Part shown: in pieces, positions 1 through 5,716 of the stretch
Numbering within the stretch: position 1 is the stretch's first letter
Layout of the letters: every line of letters begins with the position of its first letter
From: an uncultured Gemmatimonadota bacterium
Lineage (GTDB): Bacteria; Gemmatimonadota; Gemmatimonadetes; Gemmatimonadales; GWC2-71-9
Assembly (NCBI GenBank): GCA_946479825.1
Contig: CAMLHU010000151.1
Span: 1 to 5,716, forward strand
Direction: 5' to 3'
Length of the DNA stretch: 5,716 nt
Notes under the pieces: model-generated
The model's database searches: none
What the model was told of the DNA's origin: nothing
The model's input: the letters and a program-made list of their open reading frames with translations, nothing else
Made by a program: the position numbers and the translations under genes

Positions 1-153
1 TGCGTCTCGGCCCCCACGTTCGGGACCGTACGCGCGCCGGCGCCACTCCTGCTCGATCGCGGGGTCGCGCTCGACTTCCCGCTCGACCGGCCCGTCGTCC
101 GGGTCGCCCACCGCTGGTCCCCTCCGCCTACCGGCCCCCCAGCCGCCGCCTGA
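1..153 (+). CDS. 3' end of an unidentified protein gene (partial)
   Basis: An open frame runs from the window edge to a TGA at 151-153 and gives the last 50 residues of a protein whose start lies outside the window. The main support is codon bias: nearly all third positions in this frame are G or C, as in the complete genes downstream, and the translation reads naturally (a stretch VALDFPLDRPVVRVAHRW, then a Pro/Ala-rich tail ending PPAAA). I recognise no domain and assign no function. The gene runs in the same direction as the receptor gene and ends 74 bases before its start, so the two could be co-transcribed. I see no convincing terminator between them. The fragment is too short to exclude a chance open frame. 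Confidence 0.5.
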   Translation, partial: CVSAPTFGTVRAPAPLLLDRGVALDFPLDRPVVRVAHRWSPPPTGPPAAA

Positions 154-218
154 CCTTTCCGTCATCCACATTGGCAGGCTCACCGTGACCGGGAGACCCC
201 CGGGCACTGCAGGCGTAT

Positions 219-223
219 GGGGA
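219..223 (+). promoter_or_regulatory. weak ribosome binding site of the receptor gene
   Basis: GGGGA lies four bases before the ATG at 228. It is only a partial match to the anti-Shine-Dalgarno complement. It still supports this start together with the signal peptide that begins directly at that Met. No clear -35/-10 promoter pair is visible in 154-227. Confidence 0.4.
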
Positions 224-227
224 ATCC

Positions 228-2237
228 ATGTTCGCAAAGCGCTTCTTGTTGCTGCTGCTGGCGTCGCCGGCGGCCGTGGCCGCGCAGCAACCCGCCGACT
301 CGCTCCATCAGCACGGCGACACGCTCACCCGCCGACCGGTGCAGGTCGAGGAGATCACCGTCACCGCGACGCCGGCGCGGCGCGAAGAGCCGACCAGCTC
401 GGTCCGCGTCACCGGGGCCGAGGTCCGGCGGATCCCGGCCATCAATCCGTATGACCTCATCCGGCAGGCGGCGGGCGTCGAGGTCCACGACCAGGGCCAG
501 GGGCCGGGCTTCGCGTCCGACGCCGCGGTCCGCGGGTTCAGCTCCGACCACTCCACCGACCTTGCCCTGTGGATCGACGGCGTCCCGAACAACGAGCCGG
601 TCAACGGCCACGCCGAGGGCTACAACGACTGGAGCGTCCTCTTTCCGGACATCATCCAGAGCGTGGACGTGATCAAGGGCCCGGTGAGCCCCTTCTACGG
701 CAACTTCGCGCTGGCCGGGGCGGTGAACATCCGGACGCTCGAGAAGATGGACCGGACCGAGCTCTCGCTGAGCGGCGGCTCGTACGGCCGCGCCGAGGGT
801 TCGCTCCTGACCGGCTTTTCGCACCCCAACGGCGGCGGCGTGTTCGCCGTGCGCGGGTTGCGCGAGGATGGCTGGCGGCCCAACAGCGACTACCGCATCG
901 GCCAGGTCCACGCCCGGGTGGTACACGACCTTTCGCCGCTCACGTCCATTGACGCGGGCGTCGATCTCTACGGCGCGGGATGGGACTCCCCGGGGTTCAT
1001 CACCGCCGAGCAATTCGCCGCCGGGCGGACCGACACGGTCGCCAACATGTCCGACGGCGGCTTCAAGCGCCATGCGACCGAACGCGCCAGCCTCCGGGTG
1101 GTGACCGAATCCGGCATGGTCTGGCGGACGACCGCCTACGCGACCCAGGGGCGCTGGCAGCTCTTTCTCACTACCCCGCCTGAGCCGGGGAGCGGGGAAG
1201 GGAGCGGCGGACAGACGGAAGAGGAGGATTCGCGGTACGGCTTCGGGATGACGAGCGCGCTGACCTGGGGCTGGGCCCGCGGGGAGTTCACCCTCGGCGC
1301 CGAGGGACGGTGGGACCACGCCAGTTATGGGCAGTGGAGCACGGTGGATCGCGTGCGTGACACGACCGCCGATGCCGCGACGATCACGGCGCACCAGGGG
1401 AGCGCGGCCCTCTTCCTTCAGTCCGCCACCGACCTCGGGCACCACGTGCGACTCTCGGCCGGCGGGCGGGTGGACATGCTCCAGGCGACGTCCTGGGTCA
1501 CCGGCCGCCCCGACTCGACCGCGTGGGACACCCGTGCGATCGTCTCACCCAAGGTCGGGCTGCTGTATCACATCCCCGGATGGGCGGATGTCTACGCCAC
1601 GGTGGCGCGCGGTTTCCGCCAGAGCGACGGCGTCCTCGAGGATCCTACGGTAGGCTTCATCACGGCGTGGGACTACGAGGCGGGTATCAAGGCCGACCTG
1701 AGCGGCGTGAACGCGGAGCTGACCGTCTTCCGGATGGACGTGAGCAACGAGCAGTCGTTCAACCCGATCACCCTCACGAGCACGTCGGGGGGCGCCAGCC
1801 GGCGCCAGGGCGTCGAGCTGGGGCTCCGCGCCCGGCTCACCCGCCAGGTCGGCCTCCACGGCGAATGGACGTTCAACGACGCCAAGTACGTCACCAACAT
1901 CACCCCCGACGGCGATACGCTCTCGGGGACCACGGTCGCGAACACCGCGAAGTACCTCGGCACCCTGGGGCTCGAGTATGCCGCGCCGTCGGGGCGCTGG
2001 GGGCTGGGCCTCGCCGGAAACGTGGTGGGTCCCTACACCCCCTTCGACGCGCCCGGGGTGGAGCTGCCGGCCTACGGACTGCTCCACTTCAACGGGACGA
2101 TACGCTTCGGCGCGGCCACCGTCGAGGTCGGCATCAGGAACCTGCTGAACCACGCATACCCCGAGCTCCGGGCGGGAGATTTCCTCTCGCCGGGCCAGCC
2201 CCGGACCCTCTTCACCACGGTCCGCTATCGGCTCTGA
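228..2237 (+). CDS. TonB-dependent outer-membrane receptor
   Basis: This is a complete 669-residue outer-membrane receptor that would import a scarce ligand using energy passed from TonB-ExbB-ExbD. A signal peptide covers about residues 1-19: Lys4 and Arg5, a run of Leu, then Ala-rich sequence with likely cleavage before QQPADS. A TonB-box-like segment, EEITVTATP, is at 41-49. The plug domain follows at about 51-171, with VRGFSSD near 101 and the conserved run DVIKGPVSPFYGNFALAGAV at 147-166. The rest alternates amphipathic strands and polar loops, as expected of a 22-strand barrel. One Gly/Glu-rich loop at about 318-335 is probably exposed. The last residues are TTVRYRL, so the usual terminal aromatic residue is replaced by Leu. 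The plug segment NNEPVNGHAEGYNDW (121-135) recalls receptors with an EPVNGHGQGY-like motif, but the ligand cannot be read from sequence. No Fur-box-like or convincing riboswitch sequence lies upstream. Confidence 0.95.
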   Translation: MFAKRFLLLLLASPAAVAAQQPADSLHQHGDTLTRRPVQVEEITVTATPARREEPTSSVRVTGAEVRRIPAINPYDLIRQAAGVEVHDQGQGPGFASDAAVRGFSSDHSTDLALWIDGVPNNEPVNGHAEGYNDWSVLFPDIIQSVDVIKGPVSPFYGNFALAGAVNIRTLEKMDRTELSLSGGSYGRAEGSLLTGFSHPNGGGVFAVRGLREDGWRPNSDYRIGQVHARVVHDLSPLTSIDAGVDLYGAGWDSPGFITAEQFAAGRTDTVANMSDGGFKRHATERASLRVVTESGMVWRTTAYATQGRWQLFLTTPPEPGSGEGSGGQTEEEDSRYGFGMTSALTWGWARGEFTLGAEGRWDHASYGQWSTVDRVRDTTADAATITAHQGSAALFLQSATDLGHHVRLSAGGRVDMLQATSWVTGRPDSTAWDTRAIVSPKVGLLYHIPGWADVYATVARGFRQSDGVLEDPTVGFITAWDYEAGIKADLSGVNAELTVFRMDVSNEQSFNPITLTSTSGGASRRQGVELGLRARLTRQVGLHGEWTFNDAKYVTNITPDGDTLSGTTVANTAKYLGTLGLEYAAPSGRWGLGLAGNVVGPYTPFDAPGVELPAYGLLHFNGTIRFGAATVEVGIRNLLNHAYPELRAGDFLSPGQPRTLFTTVRYRL

Positions 2238-2307
2238 GCGGCTCCCGGGGTGGCGGTTCCCGCGGTCCCGGCACGGCTCCCCGGCGCCGGATACATTGCA
2301 CTCCCGA

Positions 2308-2347
2308 ACGCTGCGCGGTCATCCCCCGGCCGCGCAGCGTGTCGTTT
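2308..2347 (+). terminator. hairpin terminator between convergent genes
   Basis: A perfect 11-bp inverted repeat (ACGCTGCGCGG at 2308-2318, its complement at 2330-2340) encloses an 11-base loop. Three more outer pairs are possible with a single bulged base at 2341 (2305-2307 with 2342-2344). On the plus strand it is followed by a short TTT at 2345-2347. It lies 70 bases after the receptor stop and 29 bases beyond the stop of the opposing gene. The weak T-run on the plus side, and none on the minus side, suggest it mainly ends the receptor transcript. It could also act in both directions through stem stability alone. Confidence 0.6.
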
Positions 2348-2376
2348 ACGAGCCCCGAGATCCCGGTGGGCTGTGG

Positions 2377-3111
2377 TCAGCGCGATGGCTGCATCCAGGT
2401 CGCCGCGGGCAGCTTCCCGGCATCCCACAGGTCGGCCGGCAGGGCAGGGTCGGCCGTGATGTCGTGGTATTCCTCGAGCTGGCGGACCTCGCCGTTTACC
2501 GTGGCGCGCACCTCGGCCGCGATCCACCCGCCGCCGAGCGGCTGGTACTTGTTGAACTGGGTCTCGATGTGGGCGGTGGTGTCGCGCTGTCCCCGCTGGA
2601 GCATCCGGACGAAGACGAGCCGCTCCTGGTCCACCCAGAACTGGGTCGAGGCCGTGTCGCCCTTGGCGGCTCCCACGACGTACACCGGACGACCCTGCCA
2701 GGTGTCCTCATGCAACCGCGACAGGTCGAAGCCGAGGCTCGTGAGCTGCGCCTCGGTGCGCTCGACCGGCTGCGCATAGACGTCGAAGCCCAGGACCATC
2801 AGCGGGTGCACGAACGGACGGGCCAGCTTGGCCGCCCCGCCCTGGAACTGGTAGATCGAGTCGCCGCTGAAGAGCAGGACCGTGTGCGCCGTGTCCGGCC
2901 CGATGTCGATCCGGAGCCGCCCGGGGAGTGCGGCGGCCTCGTACCAGGTCTCGAGGCGACCGTCGGCCAGGGTGGTGGTCTGGACGAACGTGACGCTCCG
3001 GTACCAGTGCCCGGCGTAGCGGTCGTGCATGGCGCGGACGAGCGCGTGCCCGTCCACCGGCGGGACGGGGGCACGCAGCGCGCTCAGGAGCAGGACGAGA
3101 CTGGCCAGCAT
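2377..3111 (-). CDS. exported LolA-like protein of unknown function
   Basis: This is a complete 244-residue protein. The start ATG (complement of 3109-3111) has GGAGGA three bases upstream. The N-terminus (MLASLVLLLSALRA) is a short hydrophobic export signal with no lysine or arginine before the core. There is no Cys, so it is not a lipoprotein and has no disulfides. The mature part is rich in alternating beta-strand patterns: SVTFVQTTTLADGRLETWYE at 39-58, GRPVYVVGA at 140-148, STQFWVDQERLVFVRML at 155-171 and EVRQLEEYHDI at 208-218, ending with DPALPADLWD. This pattern resembles periplasmic proteins of the LolA/LolB-like fold, where a curved sheet binds lipid or an outer-membrane component. 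Proteins of about 230-260 residues are normal there. The fold assignment is inference from pattern and the function is unknown. The gene is convergent with the receptor and divergent from the tRNA, so it is probably transcribed alone. Confidence 0.85.
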   Translation of the reverse strand: MLASLVLLLSALRAPVPPVDGHALVRAMHDRYAGHWYRSVTFVQTTTLADGRLETWYEAAALPGRLRIDIGPDTAHTVLLFSGDSIYQFQGGAAKLARPFVHPLMVLGFDVYAQPVERTEAQLTSLGFDLSRLHEDTWQGRPVYVVGAAKGDTASTQFWVDQERLVFVRMLQRGQRDTTAHIETQFNKYQPLGGGWIAAEVRATVNGEVRQLEEYHDITADPALPADLWDAGKLPAATWMQPSR

Positions 3112-3114
3112 CGG

Positions 3115-3120
3115 TCCTCC
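3115..3120 (-). promoter_or_regulatory. ribosome binding site of the LolA-like gene
   Basis: The minus strand reads GGAGGA followed by CCG and then the ATG at 3111. This is the best Shine-Dalgarno match in the window. It decides the start, because the frame stays open for some distance upstream. Confidence 0.8.
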
Positions 3121-3186
3121 GGAGTGGTGGGTTGGGCCGACTACGCGCCGGACGACGGCGGAGTTTCGCGCCGGTCGGGCGCACGC

Positions 3187-3192
3187 TAGCTT
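3187..3192 (+). promoter_or_regulatory. possible -10 element of the tRNA-Arg promoter
   Basis: TAGCTT lies 16 bases before the tRNA and would place the transcript start near 3199, about ten bases upstream of the mature 5' end. It matches the sigma-70 -10 consensus at only three positions. The candidate -35 (TTTCGC at 3164-3169, 17-base spacing) is poor. Position is the main argument, so this is tentative. Confidence 0.3.
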
Positions 3193-3208
3193 ACGGGCTC
3201 CCCCGTGC

Positions 3209-3282
3209 GCGCCCGTAGCTCAGTTGGATAGAGCGGCAGCCTTCTAAGCTGTTGGTCGGAGGTTCGAATCCTCCCGGGCGCA
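3209..3282 (+). tRNA. tRNA-Arg (anticodon TCT)
   Basis: The complete cloverleaf can be folded by eye. The acceptor stem is GCGCCCG (3209-3215) paired with CGGGCGC (3275-3281), with discriminator A at 3282. The D-stem is GCTC/GAGC (3218-3221, 3231-3234) around AGTTGGATA. The anticodon stem is GCAGC/GCTGT (3236-3240, 3248-3252), with one G-U pair, around the loop CTTCTAA, giving anticodon TCT at 3243-3245. The T-arm is GGAGG-TTCGAAT-CCTCC (3258-3274). The tRNA reads AGA and, by wobble, AGG arginine codons, which are rare in this GC-rich DNA. AGG does occur, for example at kinase residue 364 and near the receptor C-terminus. The 3' CCA is not encoded (TCC follows), so it must be added enzymatically. 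Confidence 0.97.
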
Positions 3283-3311
3283 TCCCCCAGCCACACGCGG
3301 ACCACACACCG

Positions 3312-3713
3312 ATGACCGACCCCGGCCTGGCCCTGGACGTTCCGTCGCCCCGCTCGCGCGGCGTCGCGCTCGCGCTCGGCGTGGTCCTCGGCGTCTTCGG
3401 GGCGCATCGGTTCTACACCGGCCGGATCGGCAGCGGGGTCCTGCACGCCTGCACCCTCGGCGGGCTCGGCCTCTGGACGCTCTACGATTGCATCCTGATC
3501 GGCACGGGCAACTTCCGCGACGCGGAGGGCCGGCGGGTGGTCTATTGGGACATGGAGGAGCACGACCCGTCCCGCTATCCGCCCGAGGCGCTCGAGGAGA
3601 TCGACGCCCTGCACGCGCAGATCGCCGAGCTGACGGACCGGCTCGACTTTGCCGAGCGCCTCCTGGCCGACCCGTCCCGGGCCCCCCGCGGACGGAGCGC
3701 GGACGCGCCATGA
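3312..3713 (+). CDS. TM2-domain membrane protein with C-terminal coiled coil
   Basis: This 133-residue protein has a TM2 domain: two membrane helices joined by a short turn with conserved features. A first hydrophobic helix at about 17-30 runs into GVFGAHRFYTGRIGSG (27-42), the TM2 signature. A second helix at about 43-63 contains LGLWTLYDCILIG, including the typical W-x-x-x-D spacing, and is followed by GNFRDAEGR. Residues 92-119 form a charged amphipathic helix (EALEEIDALHAQIAELTDRL, then DFAERLLAD) likely to make a coiled coil, an addition to the bare TM2 domain. I chose ATG 3312, giving MTDPGLALDV. An in-frame ATG at 3252 lies inside the tRNA and is rejected. No Shine-Dalgarno site is visible. 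The start is 29 bases after the tRNA, so the gene may share its transcript. Its stop overlaps the kinase start as ATGA. TM2 proteins have no single known biochemical activity; a role with the kinase is inferred from coupling. Confidence 0.9.
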   Translation: MTDPGLALDVPSPRSRGVALALGVVLGVFGAHRFYTGRIGSGVLHACTLGGLGLWTLYDCILIGTGNFRDAEGRRVVYWDMEEHDPSRYPPEALEEIDALHAQIAELTDRLDFAERLLADPSRAPRGRSADAP

Positions 3714-5587
3714 GCTCGCGTCGCTTCTGCACCTCCTGTGGGGCCACCGTCCCGGCCGACGAGGAGCGGTGCCCCGCCTGCCAGACGCCGGCGCCCGCCC
3801 TGACCGGGGCGCAGGTGCCGGTCCCGCCGGCTGGCGTCCCGGAATCGCCCACGATGGCCGAGCCCGCCCAGGTCGAGGACGAGGGCGACGACGATTCACC
3901 GCTGCAGGCCGAGCTCCGGGCTCAGCTCGACGAGGCCGCGCTCGGCGAGTACGAGATCATCGGCGAGCTCGGCCGCGGCGGGATGGCGACCGTCTTCCTG
4001 GCCCACGAGATCGCCCTCGACCGCAAGGTCGCGATCAAGGTGATGTCGCCCGCCATCATGCTCTCGCCCAAGATGGCGGAACGGTTCAAGCGCGAGGCCC
4101 GCACCGCGGCGGCGCTCAGCCATCCCAACATCGTCCCGATCTACGCCGTGCGCGAGACCGAGCGCATCGTGTACTTCGTGATGAAGTGCCTGATGGGGCG
4201 GCCCCTCGACAGCATCATCAAGGAGGTGGGCCCGCTGCCGGTCCCGATGATGCAGACGATCACGGCCCAGGTGGCGAGCGCGCTCTCCTACGCCCACAAG
4301 CGCGGCGTGGTGCACCGCGACGTGAAGCCCGCCAACATCATGATCGACGAGGATGGGGCCGTCGTCGTGACCGACTTCGGGATCGCCAAGGCCGGGGAGT
4401 CCCAGGGGCTCACGGTGACCGGGAGCACCATCGGCACGCCGGCCTACATGAGCCCGGAACAGTGCGGCAACAAGAACGTCGGACCGGCGTCCGACCAGTA
4501 TTCCCTCGGCGTCGTCGCGTACGAGATGCTGACCGGGAAGCCGCCGTTCGAGGGCGACACGGCCATCGGCCTGATGTACGCCCAGTTCTACCACGCGCCG
4601 CCGCCGCTGCTCGAGCGCCGGCCCGACCTGCCTCCCGACCTCGCGGCGGCGGTGATGCGGATGCTCGAAAAGGATGCCGAGCACCGCTGGCCCTCGCTGG
4701 AGGCCGCCGTCGCCGCGATCGGACTCCCCCAGGCCACCGGCCTCGACGACCCGGTCAAGGAGGAGATGGCCAAGCTCGGCGGCTCGGGGTCGGTGCCCAG
4801 GCTGCTCGCGCTCTCGCACACGCCGAACAGCCCGCTGCCGCGGATCACCACCGGGCCGCGCTCCAGTCCCGGGCTCCGGTCGGACCCGAACGCCGCGACC
4901 ATCCCGGTCACGGCCTCCGGGCCGGCGCGCCGGCTGCGTCGCGGTATCCGGCTGTCAGGACCGGCGTGGGCCGGGATCGGCGGCATCGTGATGGTCGCCG
5001 TGCTCTATCTGCTCGGCGTGTTCCGGACCGGGCCCGCACCCGCACGGGCCGGCACGACGCCGCCGCCCGCCGTGACGGACACCGTCCGGACCGCCCCGGC
5101 GCCCAAGGCGCCGGCGGAGCGCGCTGCCCCTGCCCCGCGCAAGCGGCCGGTCCGGGAGGCCTCGGCGCCGCCGGTCGAGGTGGCCCGCGAGGCGCCCGTT
5201 CGGCCGGCCGCGCCCCGGCCCGCGCCGCTTCCGGCCGACCCCCGGACCGACACGATCGCCACCCGCGCGGCGATCGACGTCGTCATCGACAATTTCCGGC
5301 GCGCCATCGAGTCGCGTGACCTGGCCCGGGTCACGCTGGCGTACCCCGGGCTCACGGTCAAGCAGCAGCGCGAGTTCTCGGAGCTGTTCGCCCGGGCCGA
5401 CAACCTCCGGATGACCCTCGTGGTCGAGAAGCTCAACAAGCTTGAGGAACATTCGGCCCAGGTGACCCTCCGCGGCAGCTACCAGTACGAGGACCACCAG
5501 TCGCACCGGAACAAGCTCGAGGACTACAAGAAGAAGGCCACGCTCGCCTTCGCCGCGGGGTCGTGGCGGCTGAGCGAAGTGAAATAG
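3710..5587 (+). CDS. zinc-ribbon transmembrane Ser/Thr protein kinase (PknB-like)
   Basis: This 625-residue protein would phosphorylate Ser/Thr on cytoplasmic targets using ATP. An N-terminal zinc ribbon has Cys7, Cys10, Cys21 and Cys24 (CTSC, then CPAC). A low-complexity acidic linker follows at 25-80. The Hanks-type kinase domain spans about 81-340: glycine loop GRGGMATVF 88-96, catalytic Lys110 in VAIK, likely helix-C Glu129, HRDVKPAN 202-209 with Asp204 and Asn209, DFG 222-224, and GTPAYMSPE 242-250. All catalytic residues are present. Activation-loop Thr235, Thr237, Ser239, Thr240 and Thr243 are candidate autophosphorylation sites. One membrane helix lies at about 418-438 after Arg-rich residues. 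Then come a Pro/Ala/Arg-rich linker (441-512) and an extracytoplasmic domain at about 515-625 with an NTF2/SnoaL-like look (FRRAIESRDLARV at 529-541, ending SWRLSEVK). There are no PASTA repeats. The start ATG overlaps the TM2 stop, so translation is probably coupled. No phosphatase gene is nearby. Confidence 0.95.
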   Translation: MSSRRFCTSCGATVPADEERCPACQTPAPALTGAQVPVPPAGVPESPTMAEPAQVEDEGDDDSPLQAELRAQLDEAALGEYEIIGELGRGGMATVFLAHEIALDRKVAIKVMSPAIMLSPKMAERFKREARTAAALSHPNIVPIYAVRETERIVYFVMKCLMGRPLDSIIKEVGPLPVPMMQTITAQVASALSYAHKRGVVHRDVKPANIMIDEDGAVVVTDFGIAKAGESQGLTVTGSTIGTPAYMSPEQCGNKNVGPASDQYSLGVVAYEMLTGKPPFEGDTAIGLMYAQFYHAPPPLLERRPDLPPDLAAAVMRMLEKDAEHRWPSLEAAVAAIGLPQATGLDDPVKEEMAKLGGSGSVPRLLALSHTPNSPLPRITTGPRSSPGLRSDPNAATIPVTASGPARRLRRGIRLSGPAWAGIGGIVMVAVLYLLGVFRTGPAPARAGTTPPPAVTDTVRTAPAPKAPAERAAPAPRKRPVREASAPPVEVAREAPVRPAAPRPAPLPADPRTDTIATRAAIDVVIDNFRRAIESRDLARVTLAYPGLTVKQQREFSELFARADNLRMTLVVEKLNKLEEHSAQVTLRGSYQYEDHQSHRNKLEDYKKKATLAFAAGSWRLSEVK

Positions 5588-5609
5588 CGCGCCGTCGGAG
5601 GCCGTGCCG

Positions 5610-5642
5610 CGGGCCGTCCGACCGGACGGCCCGTTTACTTTT
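5610..5642 (+). terminator. intrinsic (Rho-independent) terminator of the TM2-kinase unit
   Basis: A perfect 10-bp GC-rich stem (CGGGCCGTCC at 5610-5619, complement at 5624-5633) closes a GACC tetraloop. It is followed at once by the T-rich tail TTTACTTTT (5634-5642). It lies 22 bases after the kinase stop, which is the expected position for ending that transcript. Confidence 0.92.
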
Positions 5643-5716
5643 CCGGACCATTGCCCGGGGGGTGTGTGCTCGGAAGTGCGTTCGCCCCGCGTCGTTCGGA
5701 CCTCCGCGAAATGGTG

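Noticed and set aside
188..204. A CCGGGAGACCCCCGG stretch reminiscent of the B12 box of cobalamin riboswitches
   Set aside because: The match is partial, and the other conserved riboswitch parts (a GGTG-type segment and a CCCGCCACTGT-like segment) are not seen upstream, where the sequence instead has coding-type codon bias. It is more simply a short GC hairpin.
180..1445. A long minus-strand open frame (421 codons) opposite the receptor gene
   Set aside because: High GC makes stop codons rare on the opposite strand. The translation is Arg/Gly/Ala/Pro/Val-rich low-complexity sequence with no domain, and the plus frame clearly encodes a signal peptide, TonB box and plug.
1523..2779. A plus-strand open frame running through the receptor 3' end, the intergenic gap and the LolA-like gene
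   Set aside because: It spans two real genes on opposite strands and includes the terminator hairpin. Its product is Arg/Pro/Gly-rich and lacks any recognisable motif.
2296..3189. A plus-strand open frame opposite the LolA-like gene
   Set aside because: The minus-strand gene has a strong Shine-Dalgarno site, an export signal and a natural residue composition. The plus frame has none of these and begins within the hairpin region.
3209..3282. The tRNA as an integration (att) site of a mobile element
   Set aside because: No repeat of the tRNA 3' end, no integrase and no phage-like gene is present in the window.
3252..3311. An upstream in-frame start for the TM2 gene
   Set aside because: This ATG-like start lies inside the tRNA, and the extra residues (VGGSNPPGRIPQPHADHTP) simply translate the tRNA T-arm and acceptor sequence.
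4410..4426. A 17-base near-repeat of the sequence at 179-195 (16 matches)
   Set aside because: The second copy lies inside the kinase activation-loop codons, so it is constrained by coding. A single imperfect pair is expected by chance in such GC-rich DNA.
3896..4819. A minus-strand open frame opposite the kinase domain
   Set aside because: It is rich in His, Arg, Gly and Asp because it mirrors kinase codons. The kinase frame has every catalytic motif intact.
5711..5716. An ATG near the right edge as the start of a next gene
   Set aside because: Only two codons are visible and no Shine-Dalgarno match precedes it, so no gene can be supported.

Overview
The window is high-GC DNA (by eye about 70 percent) with a strong preference for G or C at third codon positions. 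It comes from a Gram-negative bacterium, because it encodes a TonB-dependent outer-membrane receptor. The mix of a TonB-dependent receptor, a short secreted LolA-like protein, a TM2 protein and a zinc-ribbon Ser/Thr kinase with a Pro/Ala-rich linker suggests Gemmatimonadota or another high-GC, kinase-rich phylum. That placement is inference; no marker gene in the window settles it.

Layout, left to right: (1) positions 1-153 look like the last 50 codons of an unidentified plus-strand gene. (2) A 74-base gap leads to a complete 669-residue TonB-dependent receptor gene (228-2237, plus). (3) A convergent gap of 139 bases holds a strong 11-bp hairpin that probably ends the receptor transcript. (4) A minus-strand gene (2377-3111) encodes a 244-residue exported protein with LolA-like sequence features and has a good Shine-Dalgarno site. 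(5) A divergent gap of about 97 bases leads to tRNA-Arg(TCT) at 3209-3282. (6) Only 29 bases after the tRNA starts a two-gene unit: a 133-residue TM2-domain membrane protein (3312-3713) and a 625-residue membrane Ser/Thr kinase (3710-5587). Their stop and start codons overlap as ATGA. (7) A textbook intrinsic terminator (5610-5642) closes this unit, and the last 74 bases hold nothing I can identify.

The TM2 protein and the kinase are the clearest functional pair. Their overlap implies coupled translation, and both are predicted membrane proteins. The kinase has an N-terminal zinc ribbon, a complete catalytic domain, one membrane span, a Pro/Ala-rich linker and an extracytoplasmic C-terminal domain that looks NTF2/SnoaL-like. 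It is a plausible envelope sensor with its catalytic domain in the cytoplasm. The receptor and the LolA-like protein are envelope proteins too, but they are transcribed convergently and nothing in the sequence ties them to the kinase. I found no transposase, CRISPR array, phage gene or toxin-antitoxin pair. Apart from the architecture of the kinase unit, this looks like ordinary chromosomal sequence.
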